Part shown: in pieces, positions 52,562-61,954 of the stretch | Layout of the letters: each line of letters opens with the position of its first letter | Position numbering within the stretch: the stretch's first letter is position 1 | Assembly (NCBI RefSeq): GCF_014645495.1 | Contig: NZ_BMLV01000006.1 | Span: 69,298 to 133,297, forward strand | Direction of reading: 5' to 3' | Source of the DNA: Cloacibacterium rupense | GTDB taxonomy: Bacteria; Bacteroidota; Bacteroidia; Flavobacteriales; Weeksellaceae | DNA: 64,000 bases | Translations under genes and position numbers: made by a program | The notes under the pieces: generated by a model | Told to the model about the DNA's origin: nothing | The model's input: only the letters and a program-made list of their open reading frames with translations | Database searches by the model: none

Positions 52562-53971
52562 CTATTTTTTCTCGTATAAAGTTATGTATTTTTCTGCAGA
52601 ATTTTCCCATGAAAAATCTAAATTCATGATAACATTTCTCAGGTTTTTCATTAATTCTTTGTCCATATACACATACAGTGCTCTCTTAATAGCATGTACG
52701 GCATCATCAGAACCTGGGAAAGTATAATTAAGTCCATAACCGCCAGAAGCGATATCCTTTACCGTGTCTTTTAGACCACCAGTGTAGCGTACAATAGGAA
52801 TGGTACCATAGCGCATAGCATACATTTGGTTTAAACCGCAAGGCTCTACTCTAGAAGGCATTAACAAGAAATCTGAACTTGCATAAATTTTATGAGACAA
52901 ATACTCTTTGTAACCTAAATCTAATGCAAAATTGATATAAAATTCTTTTCTCAGTTCTTTTAAGGTATGTTCTAATTGAAGATTTCCAGAGCCTAAAACT
53001 ATGATATTAAGTTCTCCGCCTGTTTCTTGAACAGCTCTTCTGATAATATCAGGAAGCATATCTGCTCCTTTTTCTCCTGCAAATCTTCCTATGAATGAAA
53101 AAAGTGGTAAATCTGGATTTAGTCGATACTCTTCGCAGAGTTTTTCTTTACTTTTTCTTTTTCCTTCTGTAAAATCTGCTGAAGAAAAATTAAAATCTAG
53201 CATAGAATCAGTTGCAGGATTCCAAACTTCTACATCTATTCCGTTGATAATTCCATGCGCTTTTCTATGTTCTTGTCTTATCAATTCTTCTAGACCTTGA
53301 GCTTCTTCATAGAGTTCATCCATATAACCTTGAGAAACAGCAGTAAATTCGTGACAACATTTAATCATAGAAGCTAGCGGATTTATCCTACCTTTCCAAT
53401 CTAGAAGCCCCCATTTCCATGCATCAAAACGAGGCATATAATTAGACATTTGCCAATCCATACTTCCTTGATACTCACCATTATGTATAGTTCCTATGGT
53501 TTTCACCCCTTTCAAAAATTCAAAATCTGGACAATATTCTACCATAAAAGGCACCAAACCTACGTGAGAATCGTGACAATGTAGTACATCTGGACGAATT
53601 TGCATTGCAGAAAGCCAATGTAAAACCGCTTGTTGAAACGCGATAAACTGCTGACTTTCATCAAAATAACCATACACATTATCTCTGTCTAAAAGTCCTG
53701 GAATTTTCACCAAATACAATTCATATCCCAGAACATTGTGTTTCTCTTTCAGAACCAATACTTGATACATATGATGAATCTGATGTATAAAACCATCAAA
53801 AACCACTTCGAATTCATTTTCATGAACAAACGGCTTGTTGTACCACGGCATTACAACTTTTGCATCTACACCCAATTTTTTTTGATATTTAGGTAAAGCT
53901 CCTACTACATCTGCCAAACCGCCTACTTTAGCAACTGGAAAACATTCTACGCTTAAGTGAAATACTTTCAT
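52562..53971 (-). CDS. glgA: Glycogen synthase (ADP-glucose type)
   Basis: 469 residues, GT5 family GT-B fold. Extends the alpha-1,4-glucan from ADP-glucose. Marks: N-terminal KVGGL (15-19) in FPVAKVGGLADVVGALPKY, the HNGEYQG loop, FIGRFAGEKGAD and C-terminal PSRVEPCGLNQMYAMRYGTIPIVRYTGGLKDTV. Catalytic residues look intact. Middle gene of the glycogen set. Confidence 0.96.
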   Translation of the reverse strand: MKVFHLSVECFPVAKVGGLADVVGALPKYQKKLGVDAKVVMPWYNKPFVHENEFEVVFDGFIHQIHHMYQVLVLKEKHNVLGYELYLVKIPGLLDRDNVYGYFDESQQFIAFQQAVLHWLSAMQIRPDVLHCHDSHVGLVPFMVEYCPDFEFLKGVKTIGTIHNGEYQGSMDWQMSNYMPRFDAWKWGLLDWKGRINPLASMIKCCHEFTAVSQGYMDELYEEAQGLEELIRQEHRKAHGIINGIDVEVWNPATDSMLDFNFSSADFTEGKRKSKEKLCEEYRLNPDLPLFSFIGRFAGEKGADMLPDIIRRAVQETGGELNIIVLGSGNLQLEHTLKELRKEFYINFALDLGYKEYLSHKIYASSDFLLMPSRVEPCGLNQMYAMRYGTIPIVRYTGGLKDTVKDIASGGYGLNYTFPGSDDAVHAIKRALYVYMDKELMKNLRNVIMNLDFSWENSAEKYITLYEKK

Positions 53972-54041
53972 TTTAATTAAAATTTGTGTTTTGTATTATT
54001 GATGATTCATCATTAAAATTAAAAAATGAATCAAGTTTTTA

Positions 54042-55994
54042 TTACTTCTTGATGGTCGTTTTAGAATCAGTCTTTTTAATTTTCTTTTTCTCTGTTTGCT
54101 TCAAGATAAGACCAGAAAGAGGCGGCAAAGTAACAATCATAGAATTGGACTTGTTATTCCAACCGGTTTCTTCGTACCACTTAATTTCGGCTTTAATTCC
54201 GCTTCCTCCAAATTCTTTGTTATCAGAATTTAGGATAACTCTCCATTTTGTACCTTCTTCTATGCCAATTTTGTAATCAAAAGTTCTAGGCGTAAGATTG
54301 AGAACGGTCATTAAAATATCCTCTTCAGTTTTTCCTTTTCTTAAAAAAACATAGATAGAATTATCCTCATCATTTGCTTCAATCCATTCAAAACCATACG
54401 GATTAAAATTATTTTCTGAAAGTGCTTTTTCTTCCTTAAATATTAAATTAAGTTTTTTCACAAAATCTTGCAATCCTTTATGAATAGGATACTGCAAAAG
54501 ATGCCAATCTAAACTTTGGCTAAAATTCCATTCGTGAGTTTGCCCGAATTCTCCACCCATAAAAAGCAATTTATTGCCCGGATGCGCGTACATATAGGTG
54601 TACATTGCACGCAGATTAGCGTGTTTTTGCCATTCATCTCCCGGCATTTTAAAAATCAAACTGCTTTTTCCGTGAACTACTTCATCATGAGAAAGAGGCA
54701 ACATAAAATTCTCATTCAACATATACATGGTACTGAATGTAAGCTTATGATGATGATATTTTCTAGCGATAGGATCTTCTTTGAAATATTTCAGCGTATC
54801 GTGCATCCAACCCATCATCCACTTCATCCCAAAACCGAGACCGCCATCATAAATAGGTTTGGTTACTTTCGGGAAATCACTGCTATCTTCTGCTATGGTC
54901 TGTATATCTGGAAATTCTCTATAAACAATGGTATTCATTTCTTTAATAAAATCTATGGCTTCTAAATTTCGATTATCTCCATAGATATTAGGTTCCCATT
55001 CTCCTTCAGCTCTAGAATAATCTAACTCTAACATAGAACGAACCGCATCTACACGCAAACCATCTGCGTGGTATCTGTCTAACCAAAAACAAGCATTAGA
55101 AATTAAAAAAGATTTCACTTCATTTCTTCCGTAATTGAAGATATGAGATTTCCAATCTGGGTGAAAACCTTTTCTAGGGTCTTCGTGTTCGTAGAGAAAA
55201 CTTCCATCAAAAAAATGCAAACCATTAGCATCTCCCGGAAAATGAGATGGCACCCAATCTAAAATTACTCCGATATCATTTTTGTGCAATTCTTCAATTA
55301 AGTACATCAAATCTTGTGGACCTCCAAAACGTGAACTTGCAGCAAAAAAACCTGTAATTTGGTAACCCCAACTTGGGTCATATGGATATTCCATCACGGG
55401 CATAAATTCTACATGCGTAAAATTCATTTCCTTAACATAAGGCACTAGTCTATCAGCGATTTCTCTATAAGTGAAAAATTTATTCGGATCATCTACACCT
55501 CGCATCCAAGAAGCCAAATGAACTTCGTAAACAGACATTGGGGCATCTAGAGAATTTTTTTGGTAGCGATTTGCCATCCAGTTTTTATCATCCCATTCAT
55601 AATAGGTGGTATTGACAATAGAACCAGCATTGGTAGAATTCTCCCATTGTAACGCATAAGGATCGCCTTTTTCTAGATAATGACCACTGTAAGCTTTGAT
55701 ACCATATTTATAAACATCTCCCCAATCTAAACCTTCTATAAAACCTTCCCAAATCCCCGAATTATCCCATCTCCATAATAATTGATGCGTATGAGAATTC
55801 CACCCATTAAAATTTCCAATTACAGAAACTTCTTTCGCATTAGGTGCCCATACCGCAAAGTAAACACCATTTCTTCCCTCTTTTTGGACTTTATGAGAGC
55901 CCATTTTTTCGTAAAGTTTAAAGTGCTTTCCCTCTTTGAAAAGATGAATATCAAAATCGGTAAAGAGGGTAAAAGGTTCTACTTGATGAGACAT
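54042..55994 (-). CDS. glgB: 1,4-alpha-glucan branching enzyme
   Basis: 650 residues, GH13. Adds alpha-1,6 branches to glycogen. N-terminal CBM48 (VSVIGNFNGWNSHTHQL), barrel motifs DWVPSHFPGD, DGLRVDAVRSML (nucleophile Asp), TIAEDSSDFPKV (acid) and LSHDEVVHG, and a C-terminal beta domain ending with a Lys-rich tail. First gene of the glg set, divergent from the esterase at 56253, which has a related glycogen-binding-like N-domain. Confidence 0.96.
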   Translation of the reverse strand: MSHQVEPFTLFTDFDIHLFKEGKHFKLYEKMGSHKVQKEGRNGVYFAVWAPNAKEVSVIGNFNGWNSHTHQLLWRWDNSGIWEGFIEGLDWGDVYKYGIKAYSGHYLEKGDPYALQWENSTNAGSIVNTTYYEWDDKNWMANRYQKNSLDAPMSVYEVHLASWMRGVDDPNKFFTYREIADRLVPYVKEMNFTHVEFMPVMEYPYDPSWGYQITGFFAASSRFGGPQDLMYLIEELHKNDIGVILDWVPSHFPGDANGLHFFDGSFLYEHEDPRKGFHPDWKSHIFNYGRNEVKSFLISNACFWLDRYHADGLRVDAVRSMLELDYSRAEGEWEPNIYGDNRNLEAIDFIKEMNTIVYREFPDIQTIAEDSSDFPKVTKPIYDGGLGFGMKWMMGWMHDTLKYFKEDPIARKYHHHKLTFSTMYMLNENFMLPLSHDEVVHGKSSLIFKMPGDEWQKHANLRAMYTYMYAHPGNKLLFMGGEFGQTHEWNFSQSLDWHLLQYPIHKGLQDFVKKLNLIFKEEKALSENNFNPYGFEWIEANDEDNSIYVFLRKGKTEEDILMTVLNLTPRTFDYKIGIEEGTKWRVILNSDNKEFGGSGIKAEIKWYEETGWNNKSNSMIVTLPPLSGLILKQTEKKKIKKTDSKTTIKK

Positions 55995-56252
55995 ATTTTC
56001 ATTTGTTTATTTGGTGAATTCAAAAATTGAAATTAAGAAATTTTTCTTTAGCAATTTAAACATTTTTATTAACTAAAACAATTAATAAAACCAACTCTTT
56101 TGATTAAATTAACATTTTCAATAAATAAAAACAATTAACCATTATTTAACAATAAAATAAAGTTTTTCTTAACTAATTTATTTTAAATTTTGTCATTCAA
56201 TATTTTTTTATAAATTTAATCTTTAATAATGATTTGAGGAAAAATTTTAACT
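55995..56252. promoter_or_regulatory. Divergent AT-rich control region between glgB and the esterase cluster
   Basis: 258 bp, more than 80% A+T by eye, with many short ATTAA runs. It must hold promoters for glgB (minus) and the esterase (plus); I cannot pick exact boxes. A weak Shine-Dalgarno-like GAGGAA lies 17 bp before the ATG at 56253. Confidence 0.5.
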
Positions 56253-57377
56253 ATGAAGTTCTATTTAAGAAGTGCGGAAATTGATGAAAGACCTATCTAT
56301 ATTACTGGAAATTTCAATGATTGGAATCCTAGAGACAACAACTTTGTCTTAGAAAAAGATTCTAAAATTGAAGACTTGTATTTTATAGAGATTAAAGACG
56401 AAAAACTACCAGATCTCATAGAATTCAAATTTACAAAAGGAGGTTGGGAAAGCGTAGAAATAGACCGTTACGGAAATGTAACACCCAACAGAAAAATTGA
56501 AAAATCCAAAAAGAACAGCAAAAATTCTGTTGAAAAATGGAGACTCAATTGGGGGCCTTTCAAAAAAGAGTTTTTCCCGATTGTAGAATTGATTTCGGAG
56601 AAATTTTTTATGCCTCAACTCAATAAATCCAGAAAAGTTTGGGCACTTTTACCTTTTGATTATCACAAAACAAACAAAGAATATCCTGTTTTGTACCTTC
56701 AAGATGCACAAAATCTATTTAATGAAGGCTCAGAATTCGGAAATTGGGAAATTGACAAAAAACTCTCTATCCTCTCCGAATACGGACGTGGAGACATTAT
56801 TATCATCGCCATAGAAAACGGAAAAGACGATAGAATTAAGGAATATATTTTAGATAAATCTTCGCTTACAGACAATGCAGAAGGCAAAAAATACATCAGA
56901 TTTGTAACAGACACGCTGAAACCTTATGTAGATTCTGTTTACAGAACCAAACAAGAGCGAGAATTTACAGGAATCGGCGGCAGTTCTCTTGGTGCTTTAA
57001 TCAGTATTTATGGTGGCTTTTTGTATCCTGAAGTGTATTCTAAATTACTAATTTTTTCGCCGTCGCTTTGGTTAAATCCTGAAAATAATTTTCAATTGTT
57101 GAATTTTAGCAATCATTACAAAACCAAAGTTTATCTATACGGAGGCGAAAAAGAAGGCTCTAAAATGGTGGAAAGAATTCATCTTTTTGAAGATGCCTTA
57201 ATGAACTGGGAGAAAACGCAATCGCTTGATTTTGAAACCAAAGTAAGCATTAATTCTGAAGGCGAACACAACGAATTTTATTGGTCACAAGAATTTCCTA
57301 GAGCAATAGAATGGTTGTTTTTCGACAGCAAAGAAGATCCCACAAAAATTGCGAAAAAAGAAATCACCGAAAGCTAA
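56253..57377 (+). CDS. Esterase with N-terminal glycogen-binding-like (CBM48/E-set) domain
   Basis: 374 residues, no signal peptide. Residues ~1-85 form a CBM48/AMPK-like module (YITGNFNDWNPRDNNFVLEKD) similar in pattern to the N-domain of GlgB across the divergent promoter. Residues ~110-365 are an alpha/beta hydrolase of the esterase D/feruloyl-esterase type (VWALLPFDYHKT, YPVLYLQDAQNLF, nucleophile elbow GGSSLG with Ser 245, LIFSPSLWL, and His in EGEHNEFYW). First gene of the amidoligase cluster, 32 bp from the aminopeptidase gene. An ester of a glucan-linked or small molecule is a possible substrate. Confidence 0.82.
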   Translation: MKFYLRSAEIDERPIYITGNFNDWNPRDNNFVLEKDSKIEDLYFIEIKDEKLPDLIEFKFTKGGWESVEIDRYGNVTPNRKIEKSKKNSKNSVEKWRLNWGPFKKEFFPIVELISEKFFMPQLNKSRKVWALLPFDYHKTNKEYPVLYLQDAQNLFNEGSEFGNWEIDKKLSILSEYGRGDIIIIAIENGKDDRIKEYILDKSSLTDNAEGKKYIRFVTDTLKPYVDSVYRTKQEREFTGIGGSSLGALISIYGGFLYPEVYSKLLIFSPSLWLNPENNFQLLNFSNHYKTKVYLYGGEKEGSKMVERIHLFEDALMNWEKTQSLDFETKVSINSEGEHNEFYWSQEFPRAIEWLFFDSKEDPTKIAKKEITES

Positions 57378-57409
57378 TTTTATTAAATTTTAATTATTTG
57401 AAATAAAAA

Positions 57410-58825
57410 ATGATAGAAAAAATCAACATACAATCAAAAACCGAAAAAAATTATTCTCAAATCTTTGAGTTTATCTCTGAAGAAACTTGGGAAACTAAAA
57501 AAGATATTTTTGACAAAAACACTTCTCTTTTCTTCAGCGGAAAAAAGAATGAAACCTTTGTTTTAATTAAAGATGAAATCACTCATTTCCTCATCGGAAC
57601 AGGAAAATCAACCGCCAAAAACCACGAAATTAAATCTGTTGCACAAAAATTTGCTTATGATTTTCGTAATAAAATCTCTGCAACTCCTACGCTACTTTTA
57701 GCAGACAATTTAGAAAAAGAAAGCATTGTAAAAGGTTTATTTTTAGGAACGTATGAATATCCTTTTTCTCAAAATCATCTCTTTTTTAATGATGATTTTT
57801 CATTAGAATTTGATAATTTTACAGAAAATATCTCTAAAAACACATTATCTCTTTGCAACGGACAATTCGCGGCGATGGATTGGCTTAATAAACCTGCCAA
57901 TTACAAAAAAGTTCTGCATATTTCAGAATTCTTAAAGAATATTTCAGAAAAATATAGCTTAAAATACTCTTGTTTTGATAGAAAAAAATGCGAAGAACTG
58001 GGTTTAGGTGCGTTTCTATCTGTAAATCAAGGAAGTAGCCAAGAAGCAGCTTTCACCATTTTAGAATACAACTGCGGAATTGAAAACGCAAAAACTGTAG
58101 GTTTGGTAGGAAAATGTGTGCTTTTCGACACAGGAGGAATTTCCATAAAACCTTCTGCCAATCTGCATTATATGAAATCTGATATGGGAGGTGCAACTGC
58201 TGTAATCGGAGCATTAATTACCGCAGCGGAAAGAAAAACGCCTGCAAATATTATCGCTATTTTACCCATTACGGACAATGCGGTTGCCAACAATGCGTAT
58301 TTACCCAGCGATGTAATTAAAGCCTACAATGGAAAAACCATAGAAGTTCTAGACACCGATGCAGAAGGTAGAATGACGCTTGCAGACGGACTTTCGTACT
58401 TGTCTAAAAATTATAAAACAGATGTTTTACTAGATTTAGCCACACTTACAGGAAGTTCGGTAAGAATGTTCGGTTATACTTGCGGAGCGCTTTTCAGCAA
58501 TGATAAAAATTTAAAAAATGCTCTAGAAAATGCGGGTGATAAAACCAATCAAAGGCTTTGGAATCTACCACTTTGGGACATTTGGAAAGACGAAATCTCT
58601 TCTGATGTGGCAGATTATAAAAATATTTCGATGAAACCTTTCGGAGATTGTATTGTAGCAGCTAAATTTTTAGAACAATTTATAGAAAATCACCCAAGTT
58701 GGGCACATCTAGACATTGCTGGAGTAGCTTTTGGGAATGTTTCTTATGCCAAAGAAAAAGCTGCAACTGGTTACGGAGTAGAATTATTAACAGAATTTTT
58801 AGAAACATTGGAAGTTGGAAGTTAG
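57410..58825 (+). CDS. Leucyl aminopeptidase family (M17) metallopeptidase
   Basis: 471 residues. C-terminal catalytic domain has all the dinuclear zinc ligands and catalytic residues of PepA: K235 and D240 (VGKCVLFDTGG), K247 (SIKPS), D258 (SDMGG), D317, E319 and R321 (DTDAEGR). The N-terminal ~170 residues are divergent. Members remove N-terminal residues from peptides; in this cluster it may process the ligase product. It is followed by a GAAGTTGG/TCAAAC array. Confidence 0.9.
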   Translation: MIEKINIQSKTEKNYSQIFEFISEETWETKKDIFDKNTSLFFSGKKNETFVLIKDEITHFLIGTGKSTAKNHEIKSVAQKFAYDFRNKISATPTLLLADNLEKESIVKGLFLGTYEYPFSQNHLFFNDDFSLEFDNFTENISKNTLSLCNGQFAAMDWLNKPANYKKVLHISEFLKNISEKYSLKYSCFDRKKCEELGLGAFLSVNQGSSQEAAFTILEYNCGIENAKTVGLVGKCVLFDTGGISIKPSANLHYMKSDMGGATAVIGALITAAERKTPANIIAILPITDNAVANNAYLPSDVIKAYNGKTIEVLDTDAEGRMTLADGLSYLSKNYKTDVLLDLATLTGSSVRMFGYTCGALFSNDKNLKNALENAGDKTNQRLWNLPLWDIWKDEISSDVADYKNISMKPFGDCIVAAKFLEQFIENHPSWAHLDIAGVAFGNVSYAKEKAATGYGVELLTEFLETLEVGS

Positions 58826-58904
58826 AAGATGGAAGAAATCAAACAATATCAAACATTTCAAACAACATCAAACCATATCAAACCATATCAAACAAAAATA
58901 AAAT
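58826..58904 (+). repeat. Intergenic TCAAAC array between the peptidase and the first ATP-grasp gene
   Basis: TCAAAC occurs at 58839, 58849, 58858, 58868, 58878 and 58888, stepping 10, 9, 10, 10, 10 bp, ending 11 bp before the ATG. A GAAGTTGG/AGAAGATGG left half starts in the last codons of the peptidase gene. Confidence 0.8.
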
Positions 58905-60110
58905 ATGAACACATTTGTATGCATTTCAAGTTATTATAAAGGATATGATTTTATGGACGAGTGTAAGAAACTCGGCATTAAAGTCATTCTCATCACTTCA
59001 GAAAATTTAAAAGAAAAAAATTGGCCTTGGCACGCAATAGACGAGGTTTATTATATGCCAGAAACAGAACCTTTTACTTGGAATTTGGATCATTTGGTTC
59101 AAGGTTTTCAATATTTAATGAAAAATAATAAAATCGATTCTGTGGTGGCTTTAGATGATTTCGATGTAGAAAAAGCAGCGATGATTCGTGAGACGTTCAG
59201 AATTCCAGGAATGGGACAAACCACGCACAGATATTTCCGTGATAAGTTGGCAATGAGACAAATGGCGAAAGATTCCGGCATTAACATCCCTGCTTTTACC
59301 GCAATTTTTAATGATGAAATTCTACACGAATTTACACAAAATCACCCTGCACCTTGGGTTTTAAAACCTCGTTCAGAAGCTTCAGCTAGTGGAATTAAGA
59401 AAATTCATTCTACGGAACAACTTTGGGAAATTGTAAATAATCTAGGCGAAGAACGTTATAAATTTTTACTAGAAACCTTCAAACCTGGAGATGTTTTCCA
59501 CGTAGATTCTTTGGTTTACAAAAAGGAAATTGTATTTACTTCTTGTTCACAATACCTTAATACACCTATGGAAGTTTCGCACGAAGGTGGTGTTTTTCGT
59601 ACCAAAACTTTAGGTGCTTATTCTGATGAATTCAAGGCATTAGAGAAAATTAATGCTCAAGTTTTAGAGAAATTTGGGTTGGTAAATGGAGCTACTCACA
59701 CCGAATTTATTCGCGGAAAAGAAGACGGAAAATACTATTTTCTAGAAACTTCGTCTAGAGTTGGTGGCGCTCACATTCCTGATATGGTAGAAGCTTCTAC
59801 TGGAATTAACATTTGGAGAGAATGGGCAAAAATAGAAAACGCTCTCATTAATAACGAACCTTATAAAATTGCAGAACCAACCGGTTTTTATGCAGGTTTA
59901 ATCATTTCTTTAGCTAAAGATTTACATCCTGATTTACAAGATTTTACCACCGAAGAATTGGTAAAAACGTTACCGATTGATTATCACGTAGGTTTGGTTT
60001 ATAAATCTGGAGAAAAAGAAAGATTAAATGAACTTCTAGAAAATGCTGCCAAAATTATTGTAGAAAAACATTTGAGTATTATGCCTCCAAAAGATAAACC
60101 AACCACGTAA
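58905..60110 (+). CDS. ATP-grasp ligase (carbamoyl-phosphate synthase L-like)
   Basis: 401 residues. Preceding Rossmann-like domain (~1-100), then the ATP-grasp fold: WVLKPRSEASASGIKKI (ATP-binding Lys 154 and flexible loop), FKPGDVFHVDSLV, and THTEFIRG, FLETSSRVGGAHI (E267, E281 as likely metal ligands). ATP-grasp enzymes join a carboxylate to an amine through an acyl-phosphate. The usual E-x-N at 281-283 is E-T-S here, so the metal site is altered or shifted. Substrates cannot be deduced; its position argues for peptide- or conjugate-building. Confidence 0.87.
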   Translation: MNTFVCISSYYKGYDFMDECKKLGIKVILITSENLKEKNWPWHAIDEVYYMPETEPFTWNLDHLVQGFQYLMKNNKIDSVVALDDFDVEKAAMIRETFRIPGMGQTTHRYFRDKLAMRQMAKDSGINIPAFTAIFNDEILHEFTQNHPAPWVLKPRSEASASGIKKIHSTEQLWEIVNNLGEERYKFLLETFKPGDVFHVDSLVYKKEIVFTSCSQYLNTPMEVSHEGGVFRTKTLGAYSDEFKALEKINAQVLEKFGLVNGATHTEFIRGKEDGKYYFLETSSRVGGAHIPDMVEASTGINIWREWAKIENALINNEPYKIAEPTGFYAGLIISLAKDLHPDLQDFTTEELVKTLPIDYHVGLVYKSGEKERLNELLENAAKIIVEKHLSIMPPKDKPTT

Positions 60111-60224
60111 ATAAAAGGTTCGATGTAGTTTGAATTTGTTTGAAAGTTCGATTTAGTTGTAAACTCCAAACCCTCAAACAAATTCAAACAATTCAAACAA
60201 TTCAAACAATTTTAAACCATATAT
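60111..60224 (+). repeat. Intergenic GTTTGA/TCAAAC array
   Basis: Left half GTTCGATGTAGTTTGAATTT and further GTTTGA copies, right half TCAAAC at 60174, 60184, 60193, 60202 and TTAAAC near 60212, spaced 9-11 bp; the two halves are complementary around a short hinge. Confidence 0.8.
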
Positions 60225-60938
60225 ATGTCGCACATAGAACATCACAAATATTATTCGCATATTTTAAACAGAGACGTAAAAATAGAAGTTACGGGAACTT
60301 ATGGTTATCCTGTGATAATGTTCCCTACTTCTAAAGGACAATACACCCAAAATCACGATTTCGGGTTGAATGACAGTATTTCATTTTTGGTAGATTCTGG
60401 GAAAATTAAATTGTACAATGTAGAAACTTTTGACAACGAAAATTTATATGCTAATTGGCAAAATCCTCAACAGAGAATTTGGCTTTATGAACAATACGTT
60501 CAGTTTTTGATTCAAGAATTTGTTCCTTTTATCCAAAAAATGCACAGTTGCCATAGAGTTGCCGTTGCAGGAGCAAGTTTTGGAGGTTTCCACGCTGCTA
60601 ATTTTGCGTTTAGATTTCCTGATGTAGTATCTCATTTATTTGCACTTTCTGGTGCTTTTTCTTGCAGAAGTTTAGTTGACTATCACCAAGATATGTTGGT
60701 TTATTTCAATTGTCCAGAAGAATTTTTACCAAATGATGAAGGCTGGAAATACAATCATATGCACATTGTTTTGAGTACTTCTGATGAAGATATTTGCTTA
60801 GACAAAAACATCAGAATGTCTAAAATATTAGGCGCAAAAGGAATCAATCATTGGTATGACGAACAAAAATGGATAAAACACGATTGGCCACTTTGGAGAA
60901 TGGTTTTCCCTAGATTTATGGGAACATTCTTTTCATAA
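60225..60938 (+). CDS. Esterase-family alpha/beta hydrolase
   Basis: 237 residues. Nucleophile elbow GASFGG (Ser 118), FPTSKGQYTQNHDFGL near the N-terminus, and LFALSGAFS after the elbow; matches the esterase D-like family, distinct in sequence from the 56253 protein. Cytoplasmic (no signal peptide). Sits between the two ATP-grasp genes, so its product or substrate is likely linked to the ligase pathway, for example thioester or ester release. Function inferred only. Confidence 0.85.
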   Translation: MSHIEHHKYYSHILNRDVKIEVTGTYGYPVIMFPTSKGQYTQNHDFGLNDSISFLVDSGKIKLYNVETFDNENLYANWQNPQQRIWLYEQYVQFLIQEFVPFIQKMHSCHRVAVAGASFGGFHAANFAFRFPDVVSHLFALSGAFSCRSLVDYHQDMLVYFNCPEEFLPNDEGWKYNHMHIVLSTSDEDICLDKNIRMSKILGAKGINHWYDEQKWIKHDWPLWRMVFPRFMGTFFS

Positions 60939-61009
60939 GCAATGAGTAATTAACAAAAAGATTTAACAACTTAATAAATCAACGATTTTAAAAAAATTAA
61001 AAACATATT

Positions 61010-61954
61010 ATGAAAAAAGTAGGAATTTTATTCGGAATGGAAGATACATTTCCGTGGGCATTTATAGACAGAGTAAACCAGCTAGGAAACGGCGAAGTAG
61101 TAGCTGAAGCTGTACAAATAAATGAACTAAACCAAGGCGAAGATTATGGTTATGCCGTAATTATCGACAGAATTTCGCAAGATGTGCCTTTTTACAGAGC
61201 TTATCTCAAAAACGCAGCGCTTAACGGAACTTACGTCATCAACAATCCTTTTTGGTGGAGTGCAGACGAAAAATTCTTCAACAATTGCTTGATGACAAAA
61301 ATAGGCATTCCTGTTCCTAAAACTTATCTTTTGCCATCTTACGAAAGACCAGATGATACTACAGAAAAGTCTTTCAGAAATTTACAAGTGATTAATTGGG
61401 AGAAAATTTTCTCAGAAATAGGCTTTCCTGCTTATATGAAACCATTTGCAGGAGGCGGTTGGAAAAGCGTTTATAGAGTAGAAAATCCAGATGATTTATT
61501 TGCAAAACACGCAGAAACAGAACAATTGGTAATGATGCTTCAAGAGGAAATCGTTTTTGAAGATTATTACAGAGTGTATTGTTTAGGCAGAAAATACGTT
61601 CACATTATGCCTTATGAACCTAGAAATCCGCACCATTTAAGATATGTAACAGAATCGAAATATTCTGGAGAACAACTAGAAAACATCTTAAAAACCATTC
61701 ACGATTACACGATAAAAATGAATGAAGCACTTGGTTATGATTTCAATACTGTAGAATTTGCTGTAAAAGACGGAATTCCTTATGCGATTGATTTTTGTAA
61801 TCCAGCTCCAGATGCAGACATAAATTCTGTAGGACAAGCCAATTTTGATTGGATTGTAGAAAACGCAGCAAAATACGCCATCGAAAAAGCAAAAGAACAC
61901 AAAGATGGTGCTCAAAATATTGATTGGGGAAATTTTGTAAAAGGGAAATTTTAA
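61010..61954 (+). CDS. ATP-grasp ligase (RimK/D-Ala ligase-like)
   Basis: 314 residues. N-terminal domain (VGILFGMEDTFPWAFIDRVN), then the ATP-grasp domain with MKPFAGGGWKSVYRV (Lys 144), LQEEIVFEDYYRVYCLG, NTVEFAVKDG (E249) and the metal-binding AIDFCNPAPDAD (D261, N264). Only distantly like the 58905 ligase, so it should catalyse a different condensation. Follows the esterase by 71 bp, without an obvious repeat array in that gap. Confidence 0.87.
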   Translation: MKKVGILFGMEDTFPWAFIDRVNQLGNGEVVAEAVQINELNQGEDYGYAVIIDRISQDVPFYRAYLKNAALNGTYVINNPFWWSADEKFFNNCLMTKIGIPVPKTYLLPSYERPDDTTEKSFRNLQVINWEKIFSEIGFPAYMKPFAGGGWKSVYRVENPDDLFAKHAETEQLVMMLQEEIVFEDYYRVYCLGRKYVHIMPYEPRNPHHLRYVTESKYSGEQLENILKTIHDYTIKMNEALGYDFNTVEFAVKDGIPYAIDFCNPAPDADINSVGQANFDWIVENAAKYAIEKAKEHKDGAQNIDWGNFVKGKF

